This document shows positions 10,959 to 21,121 of a stretch of 64,000 bases of DNA, in pieces; position 1 is the stretch's first letter; each line of letters opens with the position of its first letter. Source of the stretch: Cepaea nemoralis (lineage: Eukaryota > Mollusca > Gastropoda > Stylommatophora > Helicidae); contig JACEFZ010027748.1 of assembly GCA_014155875.1 (NCBI GenBank), positions 1 to 64,000 of the forward strand. Direction: 5' to 3'. The position numbers were made by a program, and so were the translations under genes. The notes below the pieces were generated by a model. That model saw nothing but the letters and a program-made list of their open reading frames with translations. It searched no databases and had not been told where the DNA came from.

Positions 10959-12008
10959 ATGTTTTCCCGTAGTGAATTTGAATAACGAAGACACAAACAA
11001 TAGATTGCACAATTTATTGCCTGGCATATTTCGCTGCATCTCGTCAGGTACATACTGCAGAAATCACACAACATAAAGTGAAATAACTAGATAAATCCTT
11101 CAATCTGAAATATACACATATTCGCACAGTAATGTTGATTGTCTACCACGGTAATTTTAAACTGACTAACATGTCTTTCTGCTTGAACAAGGCCGTGGTA
11201 CGCAGGTTGATCACTATGGCTTCAGCAAACCTTAACAATCGACTATTCTGTGTGTTGAACAACACACAGAAGGCACTGTCTCTTTCAACCACATGACCAC
11301 TCTCGAGCACGTGTCTCGCGACCGATGAAGCAGGACTGTTCCGGTGTGTTGGCCTGCCTAGGCTACCATCTTCTGTGTGTAGTATCTTGTCCACCCAGTT
11401 CGGAATGTGTTCCAACACCCTGTTATGTAACTGTCGCTCTGTTCTACCTATGTAGATGGCCTCGCACCTGCGTGTAAATTGGTAAATACAATTCGATTTG
11501 GTGTACAAAGCTACATGTTCTTTAACTGCTGGATCGGTGTGGTTTATTACCTGATAACCAGAGTTGCAGCACAGAATGTTCACCCGACTGCTGTGATGAG
11601 CCGGTCCTGCAAACGTTGCATTACATCATCTCCTCGGAAGGTTAACTGGATGAAAACCTTGAGTTTAGGGACTGTAGTTTCTTCTGGTTTAGGTTTGGGC
11701 TGTTGGCAGTGGCACTTTATAAATTCTATAGAGTACCCATTCAGGTTTAAGGCATTCTTCAGAGTTTCAAATTCTTCTGTCAGTGTGTCCTGGGTGCATA
11801 TCTTCCTAGCATGGTCAAACAGGGTCCGTACTAGGCCCCGTTTGTACTGGACAGGTGCGAAGCTCTGAAAATTTAAATATTGGCCAGTCCATGTTTCTTT
11901 ATGGTACACTGATCTTTGAATTGTGCCGTCTGCTCTAGTCTCATTAGGATATCTAGAAACTGCAACGCTTTGTTGTGTTCGTGTTCCATAGATAGAGAGA
12001 TGTTTTTA
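10959..12008 (-). mobile_element. Penelope-like element (PLE), 3' fragment with GIY-YIG domain
   Basis: Minus strand, in three parts. First, a trace of the RT end (FLDIL-like, 11950-12000) is followed by a frameshift near 11945. Second, the RT-to-endonuclease linker (WTGQYLNFQSF, KRGLVRTLFDHARKIC, LTFRGDD; 11909-11580) is characteristic of Penelope-like proteins. Third, a GIY-YIG nuclease (CIYQF, AIYIGRTERQLHNRVLEH; 11583-11143) is followed by HVLESGH and LLRFAEAI. About 185 bp of 3' UTR follow to 10959, matching the second copy at 23266-23720. GIY-YIG plus this linker is diagnostic of PLEs. It is 5'-truncated and inserted in element B. Confidence 0.85.
11006..11052 (-). ncRNA. Candidate hammerhead ribozyme in PLE 3' UTR
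   Basis: The element strand reads UGUAC-CUGACGA-GAUGCAGC-GAAA-(stem III region)-AUU-GUGCA. CUGANGA and GAAA core blocks are present. Helix I is formed by UGUAC with GUGCA (5 bp, one G-U), directly after the expected UH cleavage site. Helix II is very short (one G-C plus an A-G) and helix III (UGC CAG GCA) is imperfect. Hammerhead motifs are known from Penelope-like elements. Activity cannot be judged from sequence. Confidence 0.5.
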
Positions 12009-12953
12009 TGTGTCATGTTCATTGTGGCCTGGAACGACTTTCTTTATGTCTTTCTCAGTGTTCAGGTTTCTAACCAATATGCTGGTGCGATTCTTGTACA
12101 TTGCCCAGTCTGCTTTCTTGTAGTTCCACCTCGAGAGGATGCTGCTTTCAATTACAAGCTCATTTTCTACAGTTAAGAAGACTGGCCGATAGTCACTGCC
12201 ACCAAGTTGTTTCCCAACAATCCATGTAATGTTCCACTCCAGGTCTGGTGAATGAAAAGCCAGGTCAGGTGTAGTTGTAGCGTGCCATGATCTCGAGTTG
12301 AAATTTTGTGGGTCAGGCGGCTTGTTAATCAAGATGAATCTATTCTCATTCTGCCAGTCTTCCAGTCTCTTTCCTCTCTGGTCCATGTGATCATAGCCCC
12401 AGCTCTGTGAGTGGCTCTTGAAATCCCCACACACAATCATTTTTTCTGTCAATGGTAGTGTGTCCAATGTCTGTGGGCGGTCACTTGGACAGTAGTAATT
12501 GATCAGATGTAGGTCTGTATTGCCTGTCTTAAGTTTAAGTGTCTGATACTCAGCCCCTTCCATGTAGACTTCGATTTGGGAAGCAGTGATGTTATGTTTT
12601 ACAAGGGTCAGTATCCCATCCTTTCGCCTGTCCTTTCGGTCAGATTGGTAACACTGGTAGCCTCTGATTTTGAAGGCTATATTTTCATTGAGGTGAGTTT
12701 CTTGCAAGCAACATATGCTTACTTTTTCTTGGTCCAGGATGTTTTCTAATTCTATTTTTTTTTTGTTGACTCCCTCCGTATTCCCGTATTTTAAGTCTTT
12801 GTTTAGTATGGCCAGCCGTTCTATTCTCATGTCCCCTTGGCTCCACAGGACATCTGAGAAGGACCTCCAGTAGTTGGTGTTGGACCCTTTCGAGACATAG
12901 GGCCTGGCACTGCATCTGCCTGGGGGTCCAAAGCAGGGCGAGCACCATAACAT
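12006..12953 (-). pseudogene. Element B endonuclease
   Basis: An open frame of 315 codons holds an AP-type endonuclease: CCLQETHL (catalytic E), INYYCPSDRP, VCGDFKSHSQSWGYD and GGSDYRPV. Two family-typical residues are changed. GDFN has become GDFK, and the catalytic histidine of SDH is Y (SDY), so the enzyme is probably dead. The copy at 41100-42002 keeps GDFN and SDH, which shows the change is specific to this copy. Confidence 0.75.
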
Positions 12954-13203
12954 TTAGCAGTAGTCGACATATTCCATTTTGTGTAATTGCGTGGCATCCT
13001 GATTTCTGTGGTGCACCTCCTGGCTGGTTGCCTCCGTCTTCAGCACCTTTCCTTTGCTAGAGCAGACTGTGGTCTCACTTGAGTTTAGATGTGTACGCAC
13101 GCACACACATGTCTGCGCATGTATATACATGCATACACATCTAGAGCATACTGGTTATTTTTTGGCACCAGAAACTTGCTGTCGCCCCTTCTCCTGTTAG
13201 TGA

Positions 13204-13325
13204 AAACAGTTCCGCCACGTGAAGGCCAGGAGTTGGACTTTTGCTGCAGAGGTTATGTATTCACGAGCCATTGGGGTATTTAAGCAATGTTGGGCGCTCA
13301 CCCCAACACTGCGCCCCGGCTACAT
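13204..13325 (-). promoter_or_regulatory. Element B 5' UTR start with conserved RNA pseudoknot
   Basis: On the element strand the first about 60 nt contain GGGCGC...UUGGGGUG.A.GCGCCC...UACCCCAA, two interlocked helices (a-b-a'-b'). The other B copy (42130-42200) has GGGCGU/ACGCCU and UUGGGGUG/CACCCCAA, with a compensatory C-G to U-A change. It is probably a 5' leader or promoter structure; its role is not known. Confidence 0.5.
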
Positions 13326-13548
13326 ACAGCAACACGTTGAACCACTGCCATACTGAAAGAGGCATGCTATAAGGGATAAAACCCAGTGCAATGAAATCAA
13401 TCTTCTTGTCTTTCAAATCTTTTCAAACCCTTTCTTGAAACATATACATATGTATAACAGATACATCTATGAAACATACACATGTAACATACTATGTAAC
13501 AGTTATATCAATGTAACATATATGCATATAAATTGTTTAACCCATATT

Positions 13549-13571
13549 TACCATTTCTGTGTATGTTTCAG
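13549..13571 (+). promoter_or_regulatory. 3' splice site of zinc-finger gene 1
   Basis: A pyrimidine/TG-rich stretch ends in TGTATGTTTCAG (AG at 13570-13571), with a CCCATATTTACC upstream block. The same acceptor occurs before gene 2 (AG 55182-55183). The sequences around it are colinear between copies although the upstream reading frames are not, so a non-coding or short 5' exon lies further upstream and was not identified. Confidence 0.6.
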
Positions 13572-13627
13572 AAATACTAACCTGTTCTCAGAATTATTCT
13601 TACCTTCACATGCAAGAGCAATCACAA

Positions 13628-14860
13628 ATGGAGAGGATGAGGTATGGTAACATGGACTTTAAACTTGTGAAACAAGAACTTTCAGATGAGCTGTGTGAGG
13701 ACAAGCACCACTTGTTTAGCAAAGTGGTAGATATGGCTGGTTGCAGCAGTGAGCATAAAATTACAGGACAAAATAGCACAGTGTCAGAAGTGACAGAGAA
13801 TAGCTATGAGGCACTGCTAGAGCATGAGAATTGTAATCACATAGAGAATATATCTTCTGTGATTGGAATTAGCACAACACAATCATTGACTGACAAGAAT
13901 TATCAGTTACAAAATAACGTGAAAGCAGGAGACAAACTATGCATGGCTGTTTTTGATCCATCTGTCAGTGCAGCCAGCCATCTAAGCAGATTCAAGAGTA
14001 AATATATAGAACAGAAACCGTTCAAATGTGATGTTTGTGATGGATCTTTTACTTCAGCTGGAAGTTTGAAGCAACACACGAGAACACATACAGGAGAGAA
14101 ACCATACAAGTGTGATGATTGTGGTTCTTGTTATGCTCGATCTGGCATTCTGAGTATACACAAAAGAACACATACAGGAGAGAAACCATACAAGTGTGAT
14201 TATTGTGGTGCATCTTTTACTTCAGCTGGCATTTTGAAGCAACACACGAGAACACATACAGGAGAGAAACCATACAGGTGTGATGACTGTGGTTCTTGTT
14301 ATGCTCGATCTAGCATTCTGAGTATACACAAGAGAACACATACTGGAGAGAAACCTTACAAGTGTGATTATTGTAGTGCATCTTTCTCTGAATCTGGTGG
14401 GCTGATTAAACACAAGAGAACACATACAGGAGAGAAACCTTTCAAGTGTGACATTTGTGGTGTATCTTTTTCTGAATCTGGTAGTCTGATTAGACACAAG
14501 AGAACACATACAGGTGAGAAACCTTACAAGTGTGATGATTGTTGTGCATCTTTTTCTGAATCTGGTAGTCTGATTAAACACAAAAGAACACATACAGGAG
14601 AGAAACCTTACTTGTGTGATGATTGTGGTGCATCATTTGCTGTATCTAGTCATCTGACAACACACATGAGAACACATACAGGAGAGAAACCTTACATCTG
14701 TGACGATTGTGGTGCATCATTTGCTGTATCTTGTAATCTGACAATACACAAGAGAACACATACAGGAGAGAAACCTTACAAGTGTGATGATTGTGGTGCT
14801 TGTTTTGCTCAATCTAGTATTCTGAGTAAACACAAGAGAAGTGTTTGTGGTACATCTTGA
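13628..14860 (+). CDS. C2H2 zinc-finger protein, 10 fingers (gene 1)
   Basis: Predicted nuclear DNA-binding protein of 410 residues. The ATG at 13628 is chosen because it is the first start conserved in frame with the paralog at 55236; upstream of it the two copies are in different frames. Residues 1-131 hold no known effector domain. They are acidic/serine-rich and open with MDFKLVKQELSDE, where VKQE fits a SUMO consensus. From about residue 132 there are ten 28-residue fingers joined by THTGEKPY linkers. Fingers 1-9 are canonical C-x2-C-x12-H-x3-H; the last ends H-KRSV-C instead of H-x3-H. Fingers 1-2 and 3-4 are an almost identical duplicated pair. Function is probably transcription regulation or transposon silencing; the target is unknown. 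Confidence 0.85.
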   Translation: MERMRYGNMDFKLVKQELSDELCEDKHHLFSKVVDMAGCSSEHKITGQNSTVSEVTENSYEALLEHENCNHIENISSVIGISTTQSLTDKNYQLQNNVKAGDKLCMAVFDPSVSAASHLSRFKSKYIEQKPFKCDVCDGSFTSAGSLKQHTRTHTGEKPYKCDDCGSCYARSGILSIHKRTHTGEKPYKCDYCGASFTSAGILKQHTRTHTGEKPYRCDDCGSCYARSSILSIHKRTHTGEKPYKCDYCSASFSESGGLIKHKRTHTGEKPFKCDICGVSFSESGSLIRHKRTHTGEKPYKCDDCCASFSESGSLIKHKRTHTGEKPYLCDDCGASFAVSSHLTTHMRTHTGEKPYICDDCGASFAVSCNLTIHKRTHTGEKPYKCDDCGACFAQSSILSKHKRSVCGTS

Positions 14861-15582
14861 ACTAAATCTGTAGTCTTATTAAACACAAGAGAAAAAATCA
14901 GAAGATAATCCTGAAAGTGTTGTGATGTTTCTTTCACTGAATCTCAAAATCTGACAACAGACACATATGTGATGATTGTGATGTTTTATTTTTGCTCATG
15001 GTGGTAGTCTGAATAGACACCAGCAAAACCTAAAAATGTGATGATTGTGGTGCATCTTTTGCTGAATCTGATAACCTAACAACAGACAAGAGAACTCATA
15101 TCAAAGGCCTTATAATGTGATGATTGTGATGTTTGCTTATGCTGGTAGTCTGTAGAATCACAAGTGAATGCATACAGGGTAGAAACCTTATAAGTGTGGT
15201 GATTGAGGTGGATCTATTACTAAAGCTGGTTTTCTAAATAAACATGAGAGAATGCATACAGGACAGAAACCTTAGAAGTGTGATAATTGTGGTGCTTTGT
15301 TTACTCAAGCGACAAATACACAAGTGAAACCTTACAAATATTATGACTATGGGAGTAAAACCTTTCAAATGTGATGACTGGTGCTTTTCTTTACTCAAGC
15401 TCACAATCTGAAGACATGCAAGAGTGAGTAGAGCAGAGAAGCTTTACAGGTGTGATGATTGTGGTGCTTCTATTACTGTAAGTGGTCATCTAAACTATCA
15501 CATGAGAACATTATAGGAGAGAAACTTTACAAATGTGATTAATGGGGTACATTTTCTACTTGATTGTGGCAATCTGAAGACA
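14861..15582 (+). pseudogene. Decayed zinc-finger repeats downstream of gene 1
   Basis: Repeated but frame-broken finger fragments (TGTGATGATTGTGGTG, CACAAGAGAA..CATACAGG) continue after the stop codon of gene 1. Several stops and indels are visible. They match similar remnants after gene 2 and show that the ancestral array was longer. Confidence 0.8.
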
Positions 15583-16972
15583 TGGTTCTCCCTAAACAAC
15601 CATATTGTGAACACAGACCTGCCGGCAGTAAAAATGGATGGGGGAATTTTGAGTAGAACCCAGTCAATGACATATCTTGGCGTGAGGCTTGATCGTAGCC
15701 TGTCCTTCAGAGATCATGTTGATTATGTCATAACGAAAGCTGGAAAAGGTTTGTCAGCAATGAGAGTCATGGCGACTGCCAATATCGAGCAAAGACTGCT
15801 AATACTTCTGTTCCAAGGACTGGTGCTTTCATGTATCGAGTATGCCCTGGCCATCCTCACTGTCAGCCCTACACAGATTGGAAGACTTGAAAAGGTACAA
15901 AAGAAGCCATGCGCATCATTTTGGGCTGCACGAGAGACACCAGCTGTGTAGCAATGAGATACCTCCTTGACTTCCCGACAATGGAACACAGGATCAAGAT
16001 CTGGAGAGCTTGTGCATACTTAAAATTAAGTGCAGATGAGCAGCACCCTCTGCATGACGCTATATTCAGAGAAAAGGGTGACAGGCTAAAGAGGGGCAAA
16101 TCATGGATGGGTCGGGCGGAAGATGTCGTCAGACAGGTCTGCAGTCTTTCCAGTATTAACCCCGGCAAGGAATGGGGCCGGTGCCTCCAGCTTTTAAGTG
16201 CACTTTCTCCTGCATTATCACACTTGACAGACGGTGCAGAGAGCAGAACCCTACCGCTGTCAATGCAGAGGTCAACGCGCTCATCTATGAACACTCAGAT
16301 AGCCCCGAAGTGCTCACCTATACAGATGGATCTGTTGTAAAGCAGCAGAGAAGGGCGTGGGCATTTACAGCCCGTTCAGCGGGCCGAACCGTTCAAGAAT
16401 CCAGTGGTGCCCACTGCAATGACCACGAGCAGCATGACGATGGAGGTGATGGCAGTTACACAGGCTTTCATATGGCTGGAATCACAGCATTATACCAACG
16501 TGTGTGTACTAAGTGATTCAATGAGCATGATTCAGAAGGTCGAAGCTAGCTCTGTATGTAGACAGTGGACTGAGTCGCTGCGGAAGTCTGTTGTCCGTAA
16601 AGTCACCTTCATCTTCGTCCCGGGACATGCGGGAGTCAAGAGAAATGAACGAGCTGATAAACTGGCTGGCTCTGCACCCCCTGTAGATGGCCAGCCCATG
16701 GATCGTGCCGATGTTATTAACGTTCTTAAAGATATGGCGAGAACAGAGGACTTTGATGTCAGTGAATCCACATCGCTGTCCAGGATGAAAGACTTAGGAG
16801 TAAGAATCGGTACGGCCAGACGCGAGAGGTACAGCAGGAAAACAAGGTGCCTCGTCAACCAACACAGAACTGGCACTATTAGCCACCAGACACTGATGCA
16901 TATGCTGGGGGGAGGATCTGAACACCTATGGACCTGTCCGGAGTGCAATGGAAATACCCCAACTTATAACTG
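15583..16972 (+). mobile_element. Element D1: 5'-truncated RT-RNase H retrotransposon in the zinc-finger remnants
   Basis: Bounded by a 12-bp target-site duplication, AATCTGAAGACA (15571-15582 and 16973-16984). The paralogous site in unit 2 (about 57460) is empty. Three frames cover the C-terminal RT (MTYLGVRLDRSLSFRDHV, ATANIEQRLLILLFQGLVLS), a linker and RNase H (YTDGS, LSDSMSMI, PGHAGVKRNERADKLAG), ending with HLWTCPEC. Several frameshifts make it a pseudogene. The reading frame ends within a few bases of the element border, so there is practically no 3' UTR and no A tail. Confidence 0.85.
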
Positions 16973-16984
16973 AATCTGAAGACA

Positions 16985-17165
16985 AACATGATAGAAGCCT
17001 ATTAAATGTGATGACAGTGGTGCTTCTTTCCCTCAAGCTGACATTCTGAAGTTGCACAAAAGAATATTTGCATGAGAGAAACCATACAGTTGTGAGGATT
17101 TTGGATTACTCTGAGGATCATCTGAAATAAAACACGAGAATGCATAATAAAAGATAAACGTGAAC
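16985..17165 (+). pseudogene. Zinc-finger remnant continuing after element D1
   Basis: TTAAATGTGATGACAGTGG, CATTCTGAAGTTGCACAAAAG and AAACACGAGAATGCAT correspond to 57480-57625 in unit 2. No open frame. Confidence 0.75.
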
Positions 17166-17561
17166 TCATGATTGATATTGCCATTGTGCTGCGAAGTGTT
17201 AGGCCTTCACACCTTCTTGCCCTCAGCTTATGAGGTTATTGACCAGTTCCCTTCCCTGCTGCCATTCCTTCCCCAAAAACAATTCTCGGAATATTGTCTG
17301 GGGGTCCATTTTTGAAGGCTCGATCAAACAGAGCAATACTGGTAGGAGAAAATAATCCTACCATTGCCGGGTATTGATCCCAGACAAATGTCTTGATAAA
17401 TAAGCACTATAGCAGCGCAACTCCCTAGGTCATGTACAGGAGAATTATGCAATTATGATTATCGGGCAGTTTTCTATCAGTGTAAAGTCAGGTACAGCCC
17501 CCCCCCCCCCCATTACATGCCTTAAGTGTGTTGAGTACAAGGTGCTAGAGCCATATGTTTA
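17166..17561. other. Unit-1 spacer with C17 tract, no gene
   Basis: Matches 57655-57820 and then 59604-59826 of unit 2 across the site where element J is inserted there. A homopolymer of about 17 C lies near 17494-17510. No coding potential seen. Confidence 0.7.
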
Positions 17562-17992
17562 CACACCAGCTGCCACTCAGTGAGTGATGTGGTCAGTATC
17601 ACGCCAGCTGCCACTCAGTGAGTGATGTGGTCAGTATCACACCAGCTGTCACTCAGTCAGTGATGTGGTCAGTATCACGCCAGCTGCCACTCAGTCAGTG
17701 ATGTGGTCAGTATCACACCAGCTGCCACTCAGTGAGTGATGTGGTCAGTATCACACCAGCTGCCACTCAGTGAGTGATGTGGTCAGTATCATGCCAGCTG
17801 CCACTCAGTGAGTGATGTGGTCAGTATCACACCAGCTGCCACTCAGTGAGTGATGTGGTCAGTATCACACCAGCTGCCACTCAGTGAGTGATGTGGTCAG
17901 TATCACACCAGCTGCCACTCAGTGAGTGATGTGGTCAGTATCACACCAGCTGCCACTCAGTGAGTTATGTGGTCAGTATCACACCAGCTGCC
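17562..17992 (+). repeat. 38-bp satellite, about 11 copies
   Basis: The unit begins CACACCAGCTGCCACTCAGT and ends GAGTGATGTGGTCAGTAT. CACTC-AGT-GAGTG inside the unit is a small inverted repeat. The same satellite, longer and partly in a 34-bp form, lies at 59827-60852. Confidence 0.95.
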
Positions 17993-18301
17993 TGTACTCA
18001 ACAGTACATGTGTTGGTGCCCATAAATCTGACATGTCTAGTAACTGTCCTGTATGTTGTACACAAGGTGACAGTCTGAAGAACCACATGAGAATACATGT
18101 CAGAGAGATGTGATGTGTGAGGTGTTAACATGCGCTTTGTATATATTTTTTGATATGGTACAAAAGAACACAATTATGAGAACTATTACAGTGTTGTTGT
18201 TCATATTGCATTCTTGTATTTATGGGAAAATAACTGTTGTAATCAGCATATTCATCATCTCCAGATCAAAAGGCTGTACTTGGACACAATTAAACATATC
18301 A

Positions 18302-18322
18302 GGGGGGGGGGGGGGGGGGGGG
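18302..18322 (+). repeat. Poly-G run (21 G)
   Basis: An uninterrupted G homopolymer; length in an assembly may be unreliable. Confidence 0.9.
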
Positions 18323-18574
18323 AGAGATACACACACGCGTGCGTGCGTCAGTTGCATATCCTTTACATGATGTTACAGTCAGCCCCAGCATTTATTGGCT
18401 GTTTGTGATTTAAATTATTTTAGTTCAATAGTTTGCCATTGCTTTCTGAATGGTTGACATCACATCAGAATCAATGCTAAGTGGACTGCTTCCACATCGC
18501 CCGCAGCTGACTTTGTACCCTCAACTCAGGATGTTGAGAAATGATGAAACTGCATGTTTAACTATACCCTAGGC

Positions 18575-19002
18575 CAGTGGTTCTCAACCTGTGAGGATCC
18601 ACCCCCCCCCCCCCCCCCATGGGGGAATTTTAGGGTTTCCAGGGGAGGGGGGATTAAGATTATTTCAAGATCGCGTTAATACAACAATCGATTACTTGAT
18701 ATTGTTTTTCCCTTCATACTTTACGGTTCTGCACGATTCACCCTTCTAACATTCATTTTATAAAGTAAGTAGACCCACAAATCACGTTTTATGTGGACGT
18801 CTAGACTTGTGTTAGTAAGTGCTATTAAATTTAGCTTCCATTATTACGTATACTATGTAGGGGGGGGGGGGTAGAAAATACAAAAATGAGGGCGGGGGGA
18901 TGACGTTCTGAAAATATGGTGAAGGGGGCGCTGGCCAAATTTTTAGGTAGGAAATACGAAAGGGGGGATGACGTTCTGAAAATATGGTGAAGGGGGGCAC
19001 TG
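18575..19002. mobile_element. hAT-type MITE, copy 1
   Basis: About 428 bp flanked by a perfect 8-bp target-site duplication CCCTAGGC (18567-18574 and 19003-19010). It starts CAGTGGTTCTCAACC and ends CACTG. The right end is shorter than in the second copy. There is no transposase. Internally a block GATGACGTTCTGAAAATATG is repeated near 18899 and 18966. An 8-bp duplication and CAGTG ends are the hAT signature. Confidence 0.85.
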
Positions 19003-19064
19003 CCCTAGGCCAAGAGGCTGGTGTCAGAACACGCACAGAAAAAAATATTCAACTACCTTTGATG

Positions 19065-19322
<258 letters not shown>

Positions 19323-20122
19323 TTCTGCGTTCAACCGGAGATTTTTTTTTTTCGGACGTGATTGCGTTGTGCCTGTTTACAGCAGAGCTGCGTTCTTGTG
19401 CCGATAGGTCGACACACCGACACATCCGAATTCTGCGGGAATTTGTTGACCGGTTAACCTTCCCGGGGGTTTCTTAGGGCATTTGGCTCTCACTGTTGTG
19501 GTGTCGTCCCCCATCCCAGCTGGCCCATTTAGTTCAGCCGAAGACATCCTGGTCAGTCCACAGGGGCAGACCATGGGCATTCCCCGTCATCCAAGGAGGC
19601 TTCCATAATTGCAGAGCCGACATATAGCGCTCTGGTACTGGGCTCACCCAAGGAATCGTCACGTCCTGCACATGGCTGCTTAGCCTCTCTTCCGTATATT
19701 GAGCCTTCCAGACACCACGGGCTATTCCTCCGGAAACCAGAAGAATGCAGTCTACAGATGACATCCACACAGTGAGCTTTCGATTCGGACTTTCCACTTC
19801 ATGGATTTGTTATCAATATTCCAAGCAATATTCCATTTCGTACCACTGGGACGCCTTTGCTACCAACATACCTGTGGTATGAAGTGTGGCAGTCTAAATA
19901 CTTCTTCATGCATCTTTAGATGTCAACTTGAATGTAATTAAAGTAAGCTGTGGTCAACTTGAGCTTGTTGATATCTCCATAGAGCTTGTCCTCAAATGAA
20001 GCAGGTGTGGGCCAAAATATCTTTCTCTGTTCTGCATATATTGGACCTCCTGCACTCCTGCAGCAAATGTTTGGCTGTCATTTTACCAGTTCCACAATTA
20101 CATTGATCTGTATCTCTTATCT

Positions 20123-20967
20123 TTAATTTATTGAACAGAACAAGTGGTATTTCAGCCTGTTTTGTTCTGTGCGGAGTCTGAAGATTGCCACTTGTTCACT
20201 TCGGTCGAGTTTGTAATATGCATCATCCTTCTGGTGGCCTGGATGCTCTGATTCCCATTTGGTTCTATAAATGCTTTTTATAAACCTCTTTGCCTCATTA
20301 TAGGTTATGTCTATATCAGACTGCTTTGAAGTTACTTGAAAATTTCCCAGTTGCCACTGACTGTTTCTTTCACTCCATTTTTTTTTTTTAAATTTAGGAG
20401 AATTCCTCCTGCTCCATTTTCTGTTGAATTTTTGGCTGATCCATCTGTGTATGCACGGGTCCAATTGCTACTTGGGAAATGTTCTTTTATGTAGTTTAGG
20501 GTTATTTTTCTTCTTTCTATTTCATTTTGAGCGTTCTTTTTCTCAATACCAGGAATGTTTTCTATTATCTCAGGCAGTTGCTGCCGTCTCCAAGCTGGGA
20601 ACTTGTGTGCATTGTAAATGGGTTTGACTGTTGATATGTTAAGTATAGGATCTGCCCTAATCTTTCGTTTTGTGGTTTCTACAAAGTTGCTATGCTTCAG
20701 TCTCCCTTTTCCAAAACCATTAAACCTTTTATACATGGGGTGGTCTGTCAATCTTCTAAATTTTTCTGCTTGTTGTTGGGCTCTACTATCTCTTCTATCC
20801 TGCATTGGTTGTAGACAAGTGATCTTTTCTAGTTCGTTAATAGGCGTTGTCTTCAGGCTTCCATTTATGATCCGCATTCCTTGATTTTGGACTCTACTTA
20901 TTTTGTTAAAGTTTGACTTAGCTGCTGTTCCCCAAGCTGCGATGCCATATTCTAGTACTGGCCTCAC
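20123..20967 (-). pseudogene. Element C RT end and RNase H, broken
   Basis: The end of the RT domain (RPVLEYGIAAWGTAAKSNFN), a connector, and the beginning of RNase H (RAYTDGSAKN, LNYIKEHFPSSNW) end by frameshift near 20340. A second frame (20464-20123) carries later sequence. Part of the RNase H core is deleted compared with 34498-36360. Confidence 0.75.
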
Positions 20968-21121
20968 CCGTCCAGTGTATAACTTCTTGAGAATTTTCTC
21001 ATCTGCTCCCCAGTTGTACCAGCAAGCTTTTTCGTGATTGCCATTCTTTGCCTTGCTCTTGTTCGATTGTTCTCAACCTGTATTTTCTATGTCAGGCGAC
21101 GATCAAAGGTAACTCCTAGAC

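Larger units (their letters stand above)
10590..13325 (-). mobile_element. Element B copy (5' half) interrupted by a Penelope-like fragment
   Basis: Minus-strand B. The 5' UTR begins near 13325 (shared GGCTACAT border with the copy at 42190-42200). The endonuclease follows at 12953-12015, and the linker before the RT lies at 10955-10590. Between them sits a PLE 3' fragment (10959-12008) in the same orientation. RT and RNase H are absent, so the 3' half was lost by rearrangement, since normal truncation of such elements removes the 5' end. Confidence 0.78.
13340..18420 (+). repeat. Segmental duplication, copy 1 (zinc-finger unit)
   Basis: Colinear with 54015-61402: leader (TGAAATCAATCTTCTTGTCT), short TGTAACA minisatellite, splice acceptor, zinc-finger exon, decayed fingers, a block with TTAGGCCTTCACA, the 38-bp satellite, then CCCATAAATCTGACATG and a terminal block to about 18275-18420. 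Insertions private to this copy: element D (15583-16972). Confidence 0.88.

Noticed and set aside
14222..14593. Minus-strand frame opposite the zinc fingers (also 55671-55958 and 56082-56417)
   Set aside because: Mirror of the repetitive finger codons; the + strand frame has the conserved C2H2 pattern.
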